This document shows, in pieces, positions 40,921-50,618 of a stretch of 64,000 bases of DNA; the first letter of the stretch is position 1, and each line of letters starts with the position of its first letter. The notes under the pieces are model-generated. The model had not been told where the DNA came from, did no database searches, and saw only the letters and a list, made by a program, of their open reading frames with translations. Location: contig NZ_SNXW01000005.1 of assembly GCF_004362855.1 (NCBI RefSeq), positions 62,001 to 126,000 on the forward strand, given 5' to 3'. This DNA comes from Aquabacterium commune. GTDB lineage: Bacteria; Pseudomonadota; Gammaproteobacteria; Burkholderiales; Burkholderiaceae_C. Both the position numbers and the translations under genes were made by a program.

Positions 40921-43038
40921 TCAGAGGGTCGGTGACGCGACGCTGGCCACCTCGCCGGCGGCCGCGTCTGCACGGGCAAAGCCCTTGAAGCGGCCCTTTT
41001 TCAGATGGATCAGCAACAAAGAGATGGCCGCCGGCGTGATGCCCGAGATGCGCGAAGCCTGGCCCAAGGTCTCGGGCCGGTGCTTGTTCAGCTTCTGGCG
41101 GGCCTCGAAACTCAGGGCCGACACGACCGCGTAATCCAGGTCATCTGGCAAACGCAGGTGCTCGTAGCTCGCGGCACGCTCGACCTCGCCGTTCTGCTTG
41201 TCGATGTAGCCTGCGTACTTCACGCTGATCTCGACCTGTTCGATGACGGCATCGGCCAGGGTGTCGCCCAACTCGGCGCGCAGGGAAGCACGGTCCACCG
41301 CCTTGGGTGACACAGCCGCATCGTCCGTGACCACCCCGTTGGCGGCCTCGGCGCGCAGGGCCGCGTGGCGCTCGGCACCGAGCCTGCCGGCCTCGGCCAC
41401 CTGGTCGTAGCTCACGCCCGGGCGACGCAGCAGGTCTTCCAACTTGTACTCGCGCTCCAGGGCCTTGCCCACCAGGCGTTCGGCATCGACCGGCAGCAAG
41501 GTCGCGGGGCGCACCCAAGTCGTGCGCAATCGCTCTGTTTCACGTGAAACAGCGTCGCGCTTGCGGTTGAAGGCGGTCCAACGGGCATCGCCCACCAGGC
41601 CCAGCTGGCGGCCGATCTCGGTCAGGCGCAGGTCGGCGTTGTCCTCGCGCAGCTGCAGGCGGAACTCGGCGCGGCTGGTGAACATGCGGTAAGGCTCGGT
41701 CACGCCCTGGGTGGTCAGGTCATCGACCAGCACGCCGAGGTAGGCCTGGTCGCGGCGCAGGGTGAAGGGGTCTTTGCCCTGCGCTTGCAAAGCAGCGTTC
41801 ACCCCGGCAAACAAGCCTTGGGCCGCCGCTTCTTCGTAGCCCGTGGTGCCGTTGATCTGGCCGGCGAAGAACAAGCCGCCGATGGCGCGGGTCTCGAAGG
41901 TGGACTTCAACTCGCGCGGGTCGAAATAGTCGTACTCGATGGCATAGCCTGGCCGCAGGACGCAAGCGTTCTCCAGGCCAGGCATCGATCTCAGCGCGGC
42001 CAGCTGGATGTCGAAGGGCAGCGAGGTGCTGATGCCGTTGGGGTAGAACTCGTTCGTCGTCAGGCCCTCGGGTTCCAGGAAGATCTGGTGTGAGTCCTTG
42101 TCGGCGAAGCGGTTGACCTTGTCCTCGATGCTCGGGCAGTAGCGTGGCCCCACCCCCTCGATGACGCCGGTGAACATCGGGCTGCGGTCGAAGCCCGATC
42201 GGATGATGTCGTGGGTGCGCCGGTTGGTGTGCGTGATCCAGCACGGCAGCTGGCGCGGGTGCTGGCTGGCCGAGCCGAGGAAACTGAACACCGGCACCTG
42301 AGGGCCCGTGGGCGCAGACAGCGGCGCGCCCGGTGCACCCCAACCACCCAGCAGCGGCACGCCGTCCCCGGGTTGTTCGGTCAGCTTGGAGAAGTCGATG
42401 CTGCGGCCGTCGATGCGCGGCGGCGTGCCCGTCTTCAGGCGACCTTGCGGCAGCTTGAGTTCTTTCAGGCGTGCCGACAGGGTGATGGCCGGCGGGTCAC
42501 CGGCGCGCCCGGCGCTGTGGTTCTGCAAGCCAACGTGGACCTTGCCATCGAGGAAGGTGCCCGCGGTCAGCACCACGGTTCGGCCGCGGAAGCGGATGCC
42601 CACCTGTGTGACGGCCCCCACCACGCGCGCGCCATCGCCATCGCCCTCCACCATCAGGTCATCGACCGCCTGCTGGAACAGCCACAGGTTGGGCTGGTTC
42701 TCCAGGCGGTGGCGGATGGCGGCCTTGTACAAGATGCGGTCGGCCTGCGCGCGGGTGGCCCGCACCGCGGGGCCCTTGCTGGCATTGAGGATGCGGAACT
42801 GAATGCCGCCCTCGTCCGTGGCCTCGGCCATGGCGCCACCCAAGGCATCGACCTCCTTGACCAGGTGGCCCTTGCCGATCCCGCCGATGGACGGGTTGCA
42901 GCTCATCTGCCCCAGCGTCTCGATGTTGTGGCTCAGAAGCAGCGTGGCGCAGCCCATGCGCGCCGCGGCCAAAGCGGCCTCGGTGCCCGCGTGACCACCA
43001 CCGACCACGATCACATCAAACTCTTGGGGATACAGCAT
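40921..43038 (-). CDS. mnmG: tRNA uridine-5-carboxymethylaminomethyl modification enzyme MnmG (GidA)
   Basis: A 705-residue FAD enzyme that with MnmE modifies the wobble uridine (U34) of several tRNAs. FAD-binding [19 protein letters not shown] at residues ~11-29, then [23 protein letters not shown] and [13 protein letters not shown], with the C-terminal KYAGYIDKQ and [17 protein letters not shown] motifs. ATG 43038 (MLYPQEFDV) is preferred over an upstream in-frame start because the FAD motif normally lies ~10 residues in. Its partner mnmE is ~19 kb away. A perfect parS lies inside it. Confidence 0.97.
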   Translation of the reverse strand: MLYPQEFDVIVVGGGHAGTEAALAAARMGCATLLLSHNIETLGQMSCNPSIGGIGKGHLVKEVDALGGAMAEATDEGGIQFRILNASKGPAVRATRAQADRILYKAAIRHRLENQPNLWLFQQAVDDLMVEGDGDGARVVGAVTQVGIRFRGRTVVLTAGTFLDGKVHVGLQNHSAGRAGDPPAITLSARLKELKLPQGRLKTGTPPRIDGRSIDFSKLTEQPGDGVPLLGGWGAPGAPLSAPTGPQVPVFSFLGSASQHPRQLPCWITHTNRRTHDIIRSGFDRSPMFTGVIEGVGPRYCPSIEDKVNRFADKDSHQIFLEPEGLTTNEFYPNGISTSLPFDIQLAALRSMPGLENACVLRPGYAIEYDYFDPRELKSTFETRAIGGLFFAGQINGTTGYEEAAAQGLFAGVNAALQAQGKDPFTLRRDQAYLGVLVDDLTTQGVTEPYRMFTSRAEFRLQLREDNADLRLTEIGRQLGLVGDARWTAFNRKRDAVSRETERLRTTWVRPATLLPVDAERLVGKALEREYKLEDLLRRPGVSYDQVAEAGRLGAERHAALRAEAANGVVTDDAAVSPKAVDRASLRAELGDTLADAVIEQVEISVKYAGYIDKQNGEVERAASYEHLRLPDDLDYAVVSALSFEARQKLNKHRPETLGQASRISGITPAAISLLLIHLKKGRFKGFARADAAAGEVASVASPTL
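41536..41551. promoter_or_regulatory. parS: parS site 3 (perfect match)
   Basis: TGTTTCACGTGAAACA, a 16 of 16 match to the chromosomal parS consensus and a perfect palindrome. It lies inside mnmG. Confidence 0.93.
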
Positions 43039-43247
43039 GCACGCCTCACTGGCCACCGCCGGCACCATCGCCAACGGTCAGGTTGCCACATTTTTGAGCA
43101 GCCTTTCATTTTACAGGTGCGAAGCCTGCTGCGGCAGTCTGTAAGAAATCGTTCCGCCACCAAATCACCACCGCCTCGCTACTATGATCGGCGCGCACTT
43201 GGCCTTCATCGGTCAAGTAGCCACACAAAACTTTTCAGGGAAACCAA

Positions 43248-45329
43248 ATGACCTCCAGAACCCTCTGGCGGTGGCTGCTCGCGCTTGCCGCAGCCTTCCT
43301 GCTGTCCGCCTGCGACCCCGCCGCCGACATCATTGCCCCCACAGATGCCACAGTGGGCCTGCCGGTCGAGTTCAGCAACCAACTGCTGCCTGAGTACGCA
43401 GCCGGCCCCGACAACCACCCCAGGTACGAATGGGATTTCGGCGACGGCACGCAGGCCACTGGGCCGCAAGCCAGCCACACCTACCAACAGGCAGGCGAGT
43501 ACATCGTGGTACTGCGCATACGCGACGACGTGCTCGATCAATGGGAGTTTGCGTACGAAACCATCACCACCATCACCGTTCACGCCAATGGCACCAGCAC
43601 CACCGCCGTGAAGGCTGACGCTGGCGCCATCGTCGCCCTGCCGAATGGTGCGAGCATCGACATTCCAGCAAACGCGCTCTCAGGCGACGCCACCGTCAGC
43701 ATCCAAGCCGACTCACCAAACAACTACAGCTTGCCAGCTGGCTTCACACCCTTGGGCGAGGCACTTGTTGTCGACCTGGGCGGCGCCTCCCTGACCCAGC
43801 CCATGGATGTCAGCTTGCCTGCAGTGCCCGACTTACCTCCAGGCAAGGTGCTGGCCTTGTTCACCGCCACGCCCCCCCGCGCCGCACCGATGACATCGGC
43901 AACGTCAGCCACGGCGGCGATCGGCACAAGTGGCAACTGGGTGGGCATACCCACGCAGGCCATCAAGGGCGGGACCGTCAACATCTCTGTCACCCATCCC
44001 GGCGCGCTCATGTTGGGTGCTGTGGATGCGGCCAGTGTTGGTGGGCAATTCGCCGCGTTGGCCAGCAATCCCAAATGGAGCCAACTGCCAGGCACGACAG
44101 AGGCGGCATGCTCGCGAGATTCGGATTTCCGCCCCTTGAACCCCAACGAATCTCCGTCCTACCTGACCCAACTGCACAGCCGACACGTGGCCTGCTCGCA
44201 GCGTGAAGAAAACGAACGCTCCACCTTGGTGCTGGACACCAACCGCTTGCCGAAAACAGGCTACTTTGACCTCAAGCACCAATGGTCCATCCATGGCGCA
44301 TCCAACAGGCTGTCCAAGCGCATGAGCCTCCAGCTCCGCTACGACTACGTCAAAACACTCAGCCCACCGGCGGAAGAGGTTCCCGTGCCAGCGCTGAAAG
44401 TGCGCGCGGTGCTCAAGTGCACCCCCACCTCCAACATCAACAACCCTCTTGCCGTGAACTGCAACACCACGCAAGACTTCACACTGAGCGATGGCGTTCA
44501 GTCCACGAAGGAATTCAGCATCCCCTTCAGTTGGGACACCAGCAAGAAAATCGCAGAGTTCCGGTTTGAACTCAAGCTCTACTTCAGCGCAGACGGCACC
44601 ACGCCGACCGACGAGGGACGCGTCATCATCGACAACCTGGAGCAGGTGACGCTGCGCTGCGACGTCGGTCAGGTCTGGGGCCAGGAGTCCGGCTGCGTCT
44701 TCCCCCAAGCCTCGGCGGTGCTGGTGCTCAACAACCCGCAAAGTGAAGCCCACATCCGCGAAGCCATCGCTGCCAACCCGGCCTTGCCAGGCCAGTACAC
44801 CGGTTTGCGCGCAGGCAGCCGCGCCATTGCGGAGCGCAGCTTCGAGCCCTCCACCGGCTTGCAGCGCCTGCGGGTCACCAGCCTGATCAAGGCCAACCGA
44901 GCCAAAGCCCAGAAGCTGTGCTCGGCCTTGCCCAGCCAGCCGCCCAAGCCCAGCACCTGCCCTGATTTCTCAGACCCCGACACCGTCGAAGCGCTGACGC
45001 CTTGCGACTGCGATGAGTACCCCTTCGCTTCGTCGCGCGAGGGGGCGGCCTTGCCGCGCACCTATGGTGAAGCCAGCGTGAAGTACATCAGCCGCGCCGA
45101 CAACCGCAGTGCTGGGGCCAAGTTGGGCGCATTCCTCCGCAAGGAGCGGCTGATTGATCCTTTTGACCATCGGCGAATGGTCACCCGCGTACCCCCTCCC
45201 AACGTGCCTGACGGGTTTCTTCCGGACCAAGCCTATGAACCAGATCAGAGCACATTGAACTTGAATCTCAAGCCCAATCTGAAAGGGTACGACTCAGATT
45301 TCAATGATCAATACTGGATCGCCTACTGA
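43248..45329 (+). CDS. PKD/ZU5-like lipoprotein with C-terminal NucA/NucB DNase-like domain
   Basis: A 693-residue secreted protein. Residues 1-21 are a lipoprotein signal with lipobox LSAC (Cys22); Asp at +2 is an inner-membrane retention signal in E. coli. A PKD domain follows (YEWDFGDGTQATGP, YQQAGEYIVVLRI, residues ~60-115), then a ZU5-like segment (GASIDIPANALSGDATVSI, ~125-155), and a long middle without recognisable motif. The last ~150 residues resemble the NucA/NucB DNase family: CDCDEYPFASSREGA followed by NRSAGAKLGAFL, matching CDEYPFA...N..G of secreted Bacillus nucleases. A DNase acting outside the cytoplasm is inferred. It heads a three-gene cassette ending in a SUKH immunity-like gene. 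A and T content looks higher than in flanking genes. Confidence 0.8.
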   Translation: MTSRTLWRWLLALAAAFLLSACDPAADIIAPTDATVGLPVEFSNQLLPEYAAGPDNHPRYEWDFGDGTQATGPQASHTYQQAGEYIVVLRIRDDVLDQWEFAYETITTITVHANGTSTTAVKADAGAIVALPNGASIDIPANALSGDATVSIQADSPNNYSLPAGFTPLGEALVVDLGGASLTQPMDVSLPAVPDLPPGKVLALFTATPPRAAPMTSATSATAAIGTSGNWVGIPTQAIKGGTVNISVTHPGALMLGAVDAASVGGQFAALASNPKWSQLPGTTEAACSRDSDFRPLNPNESPSYLTQLHSRHVACSQREENERSTLVLDTNRLPKTGYFDLKHQWSIHGASNRLSKRMSLQLRYDYVKTLSPPAEEVPVPALKVRAVLKCTPTSNINNPLAVNCNTTQDFTLSDGVQSTKEFSIPFSWDTSKKIAEFRFELKLYFSADGTTPTDEGRVIIDNLEQVTLRCDVGQVWGQESGCVFPQASAVLVLNNPQSEAHIREAIAANPALPGQYTGLRAGSRAIAERSFEPSTGLQRLRVTSLIKANRAKAQKLCSALPSQPPKPSTCPDFSDPDTVEALTPCDCDEYPFASSREGAALPRTYGEASVKYISRADNRSAGAKLGAFLRKERLIDPFDHRRMVTRVPPPNVPDGFLPDQAYEPDQSTLNLNLKPNLKGYDSDFNDQYWIAY

Positions 45330-45351
45330 CCTGCAGCAACACGACAAATCC

Positions 45352-47100
45352 ATGTCAAACCACGCCAAAGACCTGCTGCACCGCGTGATTTCGCAGGGGG
45401 CATTCGTGCCCCCGATTGGCCTGTTCCTTCGCGCGCAGTACTACGCCACAGACCATGCCTTGCTGCAAACAGCAGAGCACCACCGCGTCCGCGAGACGGG
45501 CGAGCACGCTGACCGCTTGTTGTTCCGCCCAGTCAGCATCGGTCGTGTCCCGGGCATCTCGGAAGTGAGTCTCCACCAGGCCCTCGGCCACGTCCTGGCC
45601 GAGGACGTCTGCACCCGCCTGCCCGTGCCCAACTGGCCCCTGGCCAAGGTGAGCGGTTACGCCATCTGCACAACCCAGTGGCAGCAGGCCAGCCAGGGCA
45701 AGGCCCTCAAGGTCGAAGAAACCATCATCGACACTTGGGGCAGCAACTGGCATTGGCCAGGGTTCGGCCTGAGCCACTGGTTGCCGCTGCCCAACACCCC
45801 GAAGCGCTTGGCTGTCAAAGTAGAGGCCCTGCGGCCCATGCCCTTTGACACCGACGCCGTCCTGCATGCCATGTCGCCCTTCTTCCGGGGCACCAAGCTG
45901 CGGGAGAAGCGCGCCGAGCGGGTCATCGCCCCGCCACCGGCAGGGCACGACGTCATTGGCCGCGGAGCACACCTGGCGGCAGGCGCCCCCTTGCTCAAGC
46001 GTGGCCAGCCCCTGGGGCCCAAAGAGCTGGCCATGCTGGGCTGCAGCGGCGTCAGCACCGTCAAGGTGTTCCACAAACCACGCGTGGCCGTGCTGACCAT
46101 CCATGCAGAGGTGCGCAGCCCTGACCACGAAGCCCCGACAGGCTGGTTGCCCGATGGCATGACGCCGCTCATCGTCGGCACCCTCACCCAGTGGGGGTTC
46201 GCGCCAGAAGAAATCGGCACCGTCACCTTGGACCAAACCGAAGGGCTGGGCGACGCATGTGCGAGGGAGGTTCAAGCCTTCAGAGAACGCTTTGACTTCA
46301 CGGTCATCCACGGTGCAGGCATCCGCGCCGTGGACTACCCGCCCAGAACGCATGGCCTCGTGTACGTGAGCGGCGGCGGCGGCTTCCTGCCAGAGTACAT
46401 CTACCCGGACGAAGGCGAAGATGGCAGCGGCGGGCTGGACTCCTACCCGCTGCATGCCGGTCTCATCAAGTCATGCGAGCGCGTCACCAGCCACCGGCGC
46501 GTCCACCCAGACGAGGCCTTGCCGGTGTCCGACAAGCCGCTGAACTTTGCCCAGGTGATGGAGGGATGCACCTCGCCCCTGTCTGTGCTCATCGCGCTGC
46601 ACCTGTTGGTGCGGCCAACGCTGAGGGCCTTGTGCGGCGTGGGTGACTTCCCCCTCATCGATAGTCCAGATTACCCGGGCAGCCCCAACGCCTCTGCGAC
46701 CATCCCGCCCCAGGCAACGTTACCAGACATCTACACGCCCACAGAAGATGGCCGGGTGTACGTCATCGAGGGAAGCCGCGCCGTCTACCTCGACCTCATG
46801 CCTGCGCCTGAAGCCGTCAAACACTTTGCGCGCGGGGCCTTCGAAGAACGCTGGCGCAGGCACATCACCCCCTGGTTCACCGGGGTGCTGGTGGGGCCCG
46901 CGCCGCGCGACCCCAAGCGCCACGGGCTGCAAATGGCTCAGGTCGACCCACTGCCAGATGGCCGCACAGGGGTGCGCGTGCTGCCCACCGAGGAGTTCCA
47001 GGTGGCCCGGCTCAACGAGGCCGAGGCCATCTGCCTGATTGAGGCGGGCGAAGGTGAGCTCGCCGCAGACACCGTCGTCCACTACTTCCTGCTCGATTGA
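45352..47100 (+). CDS. Degenerate MoeA-like (molybdopterin molybdotransferase-like) protein
   Basis: A 582-residue cytoplasmic protein clearly related to MoeA: ALGHVLAEDVCTRLPVPNWPLAKVSGYAI (cf. MDGYA in MoeA), GRGAHLAAGAPLLKRGQPLGPKELAMLG and PRVAVLTIHAEV, and near residue 420 CTSPLSVLIALHLLVRPTLRALCG (cf. GNPVS...RPALR). Key MoeA motifs are broken: MDGYA is VSGYA, the GGxSxGxxD loop reads HGAGIRAVD, and GLPGNPVS reads GCTSPLS. It also has a ~100-residue C-terminal extension. Molybdenum cofactor activity is doubtful. It lies between the DNase-like lipoprotein and the SUKH gene. ATG 45304 (overlapping the previous gene) is an alternative start. Confidence 0.75.
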   Translation: MSNHAKDLLHRVISQGAFVPPIGLFLRAQYYATDHALLQTAEHHRVRETGEHADRLLFRPVSIGRVPGISEVSLHQALGHVLAEDVCTRLPVPNWPLAKVSGYAICTTQWQQASQGKALKVEETIIDTWGSNWHWPGFGLSHWLPLPNTPKRLAVKVEALRPMPFDTDAVLHAMSPFFRGTKLREKRAERVIAPPPAGHDVIGRGAHLAAGAPLLKRGQPLGPKELAMLGCSGVSTVKVFHKPRVAVLTIHAEVRSPDHEAPTGWLPDGMTPLIVGTLTQWGFAPEEIGTVTLDQTEGLGDACAREVQAFRERFDFTVIHGAGIRAVDYPPRTHGLVYVSGGGGFLPEYIYPDEGEDGSGGLDSYPLHAGLIKSCERVTSHRRVHPDEALPVSDKPLNFAQVMEGCTSPLSVLIALHLLVRPTLRALCGVGDFPLIDSPDYPGSPNASATIPPQATLPDIYTPTEDGRVYVIEGSRAVYLDLMPAPEAVKHFARGAFEERWRRHITPWFTGVLVGPAPRDPKRHGLQMAQVDPLPDGRTGVRVLPTEEFQVARLNEAEAICLIEAGEGELAADTVVHYFLLD

Positions 47101-47115
47101 GCAACGCGCATCGCC

Positions 47116-47649
47116 ATGACCTCTTCCATTTGGCAGACCTTCCGTCAGGAGACCGGCCTGGCGCTGCGGAAGGCCGTCGACCCCAAAGTGCTTGAGCAGG
47201 CTCAGCACGCACTGGGTCACCCACTGCCCCCATTCCTGCTGGACATCTACCAACAACACGATGGGCAGCACCCCGCGGGCCAACCCCTTTTCCTGGACGA
47301 GTACCGCTGGTTGAGCATGCAAGAAGCCTTGCGCGAATGGCAGGTGTGGCAAACCACCATGGCGCAACCCGACATGGCAGACATGCGCCACACCCATGAA
47401 TCGTGTGGCGCACCAGATGCCTCCGTGCGAATGGACTGGTGGAATGAACACTGGTGGCCACTGGCCGTGTCAGGGCTCGGTGACCTGCTGTGCGTCGACG
47501 GCCAACCCGCGCCAGGCGGCCATCTCCACCAAATCATTGCGGTGTCATCGGCCCACGAGGCACGTGAGTGCGTCGCCGACTCGCTGACATCGTTGTTTGA
47601 CAATGCAGCCGCCGATTTGGCTGGTGACATGTCAGACGGCCCTGGGTGA
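47116..47649 (+). CDS. SUKH (SMI1/KNR4) superfamily immunity-like protein
   Basis: A 177-residue soluble protein with the SUKH pattern: [26 protein letters not shown] at residues ~27-52, then [11 protein letters not shown], a Trp-rich stretch ([13 protein letters not shown]) with [10 protein letters not shown], and a [10 protein letters not shown] segment. SUKH proteins are widespread immunity proteins that neutralise nuclease toxins of polymorphic toxin systems, and some have other roles. Because a DNase-like protein heads the cassette, an immunity role is the best guess. It starts 16 bases after the MoeA-like gene, and a perfect hairpin follows its stop. Confidence 0.8.
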   Translation: MTSSIWQTFRQETGLALRKAVDPKVLEQAQHALGHPLPPFLLDIYQQHDGQHPAGQPLFLDEYRWLSMQEALREWQVWQTTMAQPDMADMRHTHESCGAPDASVRMDWWNEHWWPLAVSGLGDLLCVDGQPAPGGHLHQIIAVSSAHEARECVADSLTSLFDNAAADLAGDMSDGPG

Positions 47650-47654
47650 ATCAA

Positions 47655-47675
47655 ATCCCTGGTGTCGCCAGGGAT
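47655..47675 (+). terminator. Hairpin closing the DNase/SUKH cassette
   Basis: ATCCCTGG-TGTCG-CCAGGGAT is a perfect 8-bp stem with a 5-base loop, six bases after the SUKH stop. No U-tract follows, so it may stabilise or mark the 3' end instead of terminating alone. Confidence 0.5.
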
Positions 47676-47779
47676 GCCACCGCCTGTCATCTGCCCTCGC
47701 TAAATTGAACCCAACGCTGTCATCGCGCCACATCCAATCAGGGACCCCAACTTGCGCCAGTCGCGCCACAATGCGCGGC

Positions 47780-48052
47780 ATGGACTGCCGACCCGGCTGC
47801 GCGGCCTGCTGCATCGCGCCCTCGATCTCATCGCCCCTGCCAGGCCTGCCTCACGGCAAACCTGCGGGCGTGCCCTGCCCCCATCTGGACGAAGCCTTGC
47901 GCTGCCGGATTTTCGGCCAGCCGGAAAGGCCTGCGGTGTGTGGCTCCCTGCAACCCAGCGAAGAGATGTGCGGCAACAACCGCGAGCAAGCGCTGCGCTG
48001 GTTGGGCCGGCTCGAAGACCTCACACGCGCCGAGCCTGCGCCCCCGCGGTGA
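47780..48052 (+). CDS. YkgJ family cysteine-cluster protein
   Basis: A 90-residue protein with the zinc/iron-chelating YkgJ pattern: [22 protein letters not shown] at the N-terminus, CPHL, CRIF, then [12 protein letters not shown]. Eight or more cysteines fit a metal cluster. Function unknown for the family. ATG 47780 (MDCRPGC) matches the usual start; ATG 47771 is three codons upstream. Its 3' end overlaps the convergent desaturase-like gene by 32 bases. Confidence 0.85.
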   Translation: MDCRPGCAACCIAPSISSPLPGLPHGKPAGVPCPHLDEALRCRIFGQPERPAVCGSLQPSEEMCGNNREQALRWLGRLEDLTRAEPAPPR

Positions 48053-49094
48053 AAGCCATGGACTGCGGCGACCCCGCCGCGGCGGGCGCGACAGCCGCCT
48101 CGCCCACGGGCGCGGGCTGCCCCTCCAACAACCACTCCGGCGGCACACCCGCAGGCTGCCCCGTGAGCCCGGTCATGGCCTGACGCAGGCCTTCCGTGGT
48201 CAGGCCGCGGCCATGCGGCGCCCAGCCCGGTGGCCCGAACAGGTAGCCCAGCGCATGCAGGGGGTTGCGCACCTTGAGCAGGTCCCGCCCGATCGCCGCC
48301 CACTCCGCCAGGCACACCCACAGCGCGTTGCGCGAGGTTTGCGGCTTGACAAGGCCATAGCGGATGGGCACGCCGTCCTGCTCTTCGACGTAGGTGCCGA
48401 AGAGCCGGTCGAACAACATGATGGTGCCGCCGTAGTTGCAATCCAGGTACTCGACGTTGGCGGCGTGGTGCACGCGGTGCGCCGAGGGCGTGTTGAAGAC
48501 GCCCTCCATCCAGCCCAGCTTGGGCACCAGGTCGGTGTGGATCCAGAACTGATAGACCAGGTTCAGGCCGTAGGAAATCAGGACCGCATCTGGCGAAAAG
48601 CCCAACAGGCACTGCGGCGCGAAGAACACGAAGCCGCCCGTGACCTTGCCAGTGATGGACTGACGGAACGCCGCCGCCAGGTTGTACTGGTTGCCCGAGT
48701 GGTGCACCTGGTGCGAGGCCCAGTACCAGCGCACGCGGTGGCCGGCACGGTGCATCCAGTAATAGAAAAACTCGGTGCACAAGAACATGGCCGCCCAGCC
48801 CCACCAGGCGTCCATGGGCACCGTCCACAGACGCTGCTCGTACATCCACTGCCCGAAAGGCAGCGAGGCGCCCAGCACCACGCCCATGGGAATGGCCTCC
48901 ACCAACACGCGCCACATGTTGATGCGCACCGTGACCCAGAAGGCAGACCAGTCGTAGGGCTGGCGCTCGGACGCTTGGCCTTGATCGCGCTTTGCCAAGC
49001 GGCCAATCAACACCCCCTCAAGCGCCGTGATGGCGACCGCCGAGGCGCCCAGCAGGGCCATCATGGTCTGGATGACGTTCAACTTCTCGATCAT
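48021..49094 (-). CDS. Sterol desaturase/fatty acid hydroxylase family protein
   Basis: A 357-residue membrane di-iron enzyme. Three histidine boxes are visible: HRAGH (in [13 protein letters not shown]), HQVHH (in SHQVHHSG) and HRVHHAAN. Four or more hydrophobic segments precede and separate them. Such enzymes hydroxylate or desaturate membrane lipids or hopanoid-like substrates; the substrate here is unknown. The C-terminal ~60 residues are Pro/Ala-rich and of low complexity. Start 49094 ([10 protein letters not shown]) is chosen over an upstream in-frame start. Confidence 0.92.
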   Translation of the reverse strand: MIEKLNVIQTMMALLGASAVAITALEGVLIGRLAKRDQGQASERQPYDWSAFWVTVRINMWRVLVEAIPMGVVLGASLPFGQWMYEQRLWTVPMDAWWGWAAMFLCTEFFYYWMHRAGHRVRWYWASHQVHHSGNQYNLAAAFRQSITGKVTGGFVFFAPQCLLGFSPDAVLISYGLNLVYQFWIHTDLVPKLGWMEGVFNTPSAHRVHHAANVEYLDCNYGGTIMLFDRLFGTYVEEQDGVPIRYGLVKPQTSRNALWVCLAEWAAIGRDLLKVRNPLHALGYLFGPPGWAPHGRGLTTEGLRQAMTGLTGQPAGVPPEWLLEGQPAPVGEAAVAPAAAGSPQSMAFTAGAQARRV

Positions 49095-49143
49095 GGCAGG
49101 CTCTTTGCCGGGCAGGCAGCTTGGACAACGCCTGCACCTTAAA

Positions 49144-49162
49144 GACAAGCACGCATCTTGTC
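49144..49162 (-). terminator. Candidate terminator after the YchJ-like gene
   Basis: On the minus strand GACAAG-ATGCGTG-CTTGTC forms a 6-bp stem followed by TTTAAGG, ~80 bases past the YchJ-like stop and ahead of the desaturase-like gene. Weak but correctly placed. Confidence 0.35.
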
Positions 49163-49243
49163 GCCAGGGGAAGCCCTTTCGGATCGCGTTAAACCCCGCG
49201 AATCAGGGGGCGAGCGGCTTGCGCTGGATCAGCCCCCCAGCGA

Positions 49244-49672
49244 TCAGGCTTCGGCGGCGCCCTCCAGGGCGCAGGTGTAGAACCAGCGACCACCCTCGCG
49301 CACGAAGCCACTGCGCTCGACCAGGCGGTGCGCCCGGCCGCCCAGCTTGCTGCGCGCCACGAAGCTCACCTCGCCGCGGTCCGGCACCGTCATCCTGGTG
49401 GCCGTGATTTGCAGGCCCAGCCAGCGCAAGCCCGGCTCGGGCGGCTCGATGAGCGCAGGACGGTGGTCGGGGTGCCAGGTTGCCATCAGGTAATCGCGCA
49501 GGTCGAGCACGAACGCGCTGTAGCGCGAGCGCATGAGCGCCTCCGGGTCAGGCGCCTGCAAGTGCAAGGGGCCGGCGTGGAAGCGCCCACAGCAATCGGC
49601 ATAGCGCGCCACGCCACCGCTGGCGCCCCGCACCTCGCGCCCGCAAGGGCACGCGTCACTGGGCGTCGGCAT
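49244..49672 (-). CDS. YchJ family SEC-C zinc-motif protein
   Basis: A 142-residue protein with CPCGREV near residue 8 and YADCCGRFHAG, the YchJ zinc-knuckle arrangement (C-x-C...CC), then ALMRSRYSAFVLDLRDYLMATWH, the family's most conserved helix, and a beta-rich C-terminal domain (EVSFVARSKLGGRAHRLVERSGFVREGGRWFY). Function is uncharacterised. It overlaps the end of the upstream membrane protein gene by 17 bases, so both are probably cotranscribed. Confidence 0.9.
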   Translation of the reverse strand: MPTPSDACPCGREVRGASGGVARYADCCGRFHAGPLHLQAPDPEALMRSRYSAFVLDLRDYLMATWHPDHRPALIEPPEPGLRWLGLQITATRMTVPDRGEVSFVARSKLGGRAHRLVERSGFVREGGRWFYTCALEGAAEA

Positions 49673-50618
49673 CGGCGTCAGCGGCGCGCAAGGCCAGATA
49701 GACCTCGCACACGCCGCGCAGATAGACCAGCGTGGGCATCACCAGCGCCAGCGCGAACACCATGCCGCCACCCACCGTGGCCGCCGAGATGTAGCTCAGC
49801 GCTTTGGCCGGCACCACCGCGCCCTGGGTGATCTGCACGGTGCGGCCCAGCAGGCCCGCCATCAGGGCCTCGGGAGGGATGTCCACACCCAGCACGAACA
49901 CCGAGGCCTCGGCCATGACCCGACCGCCCAGTAGCACCATGGCACTGGCCGCCGCACCGACCAGACCGGTGGCCAGGCTCAAGCCGCCCACCAGCACAGC
50001 GGCCTGCAGCAAACGGTCGCGGATGAGCCGCCCGATGGTCGCCACCGCCTGCACGGACGAGGCCCCCGCCCAGACGGTCGGCCCGGTCAAGGGCGCCACC
50101 ACCACCACGCCCGCCAGCACCGTCAGCCCGATGATCAGCACTGTGGCCGGCACCACCAGCACGAACAACCAGGGGCCGATGCGCGGCAGGCCGCTCAACC
50201 AGTACAGCCCCAGCAAGCCACCCGCCAGGGCCGCCGCCAGCACCAGCATCATCGCCAGGGCCAGCAGCACCCGGTGCGCGATGCCCAAGGCGTCGCGCAC
50301 GGCGTCGGCCACATCGCGGGGCGCGCGGCCCATGGCCCGGTCCATCAACAGCAGGCCGGCCGCGTTGGCACCGTAAAACGCGATGAACAAGGCCGCCGCG
50401 CCCTGCCCGATCGCCCAGGGCACGTCCTCGCGTCCGAAGGAGGCCATCGCCGACGCCGTCGCCAAACCCGCGCCACAGAACGAGGCCAGCAGCACGTACA
50501 GGGCGTGGCCATCGCGGACCGCCTCGATGCTGGAGAGCACACGCACCAGGGCCTGCCACCAGTCAAAGCGGCGGCGCGAGGCCACCAAGGACGCAAAAGG
50601 TTCGGGCGGAGTGGGCAT
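49656..50618 (-). CDS. Hypothetical multi-pass membrane protein
   Basis: A 320-residue inner-membrane protein with about seven hydrophobic segments spread through the sequence (around residues 45-70, 80-105, 125-160, 165-190, 220-245, 250-265 and 280-305), and short basic loops. It resembles uncharacterised membrane proteins of Burkholderiales; I recognise no motif that gives a function. Start 50618 (MPTPPEPFASL) is used; an upstream in-frame start would add a poorly hydrophobic leader. It overlaps the YchJ-like gene. Confidence 0.75.
   Translation of the reverse strand: MPTPPEPFASLVASRRRFDWWQALVRVLSSIEAVRDGHALYVLLASFCGAGLATASAMASFGREDVPWAIGQGAAALFIAFYGANAAGLLLMDRAMGRAPRDVADAVRDALGIAHRVLLALAMMLVLAAALAGGLLGLYWLSGLPRIGPWLFVLVVPATVLIIGLTVLAGVVVVAPLTGPTVWAGASSVQAVATIGRLIRDRLLQAAVLVGGLSLATGLVGAAASAMVLLGGRVMAEASVFVLGVDIPPEALMAGLLGRTVQITQGAVVPAKALSYISAATVGGGMVFALALVMPTLVYLRGVCEVYLALRAADADADAQ

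Noticed and set aside
45352-47100. Calling the MoeA-like gene a functional moeA
   Set aside because: Three signature motifs are altered and no other molybdenum cofactor gene is nearby.
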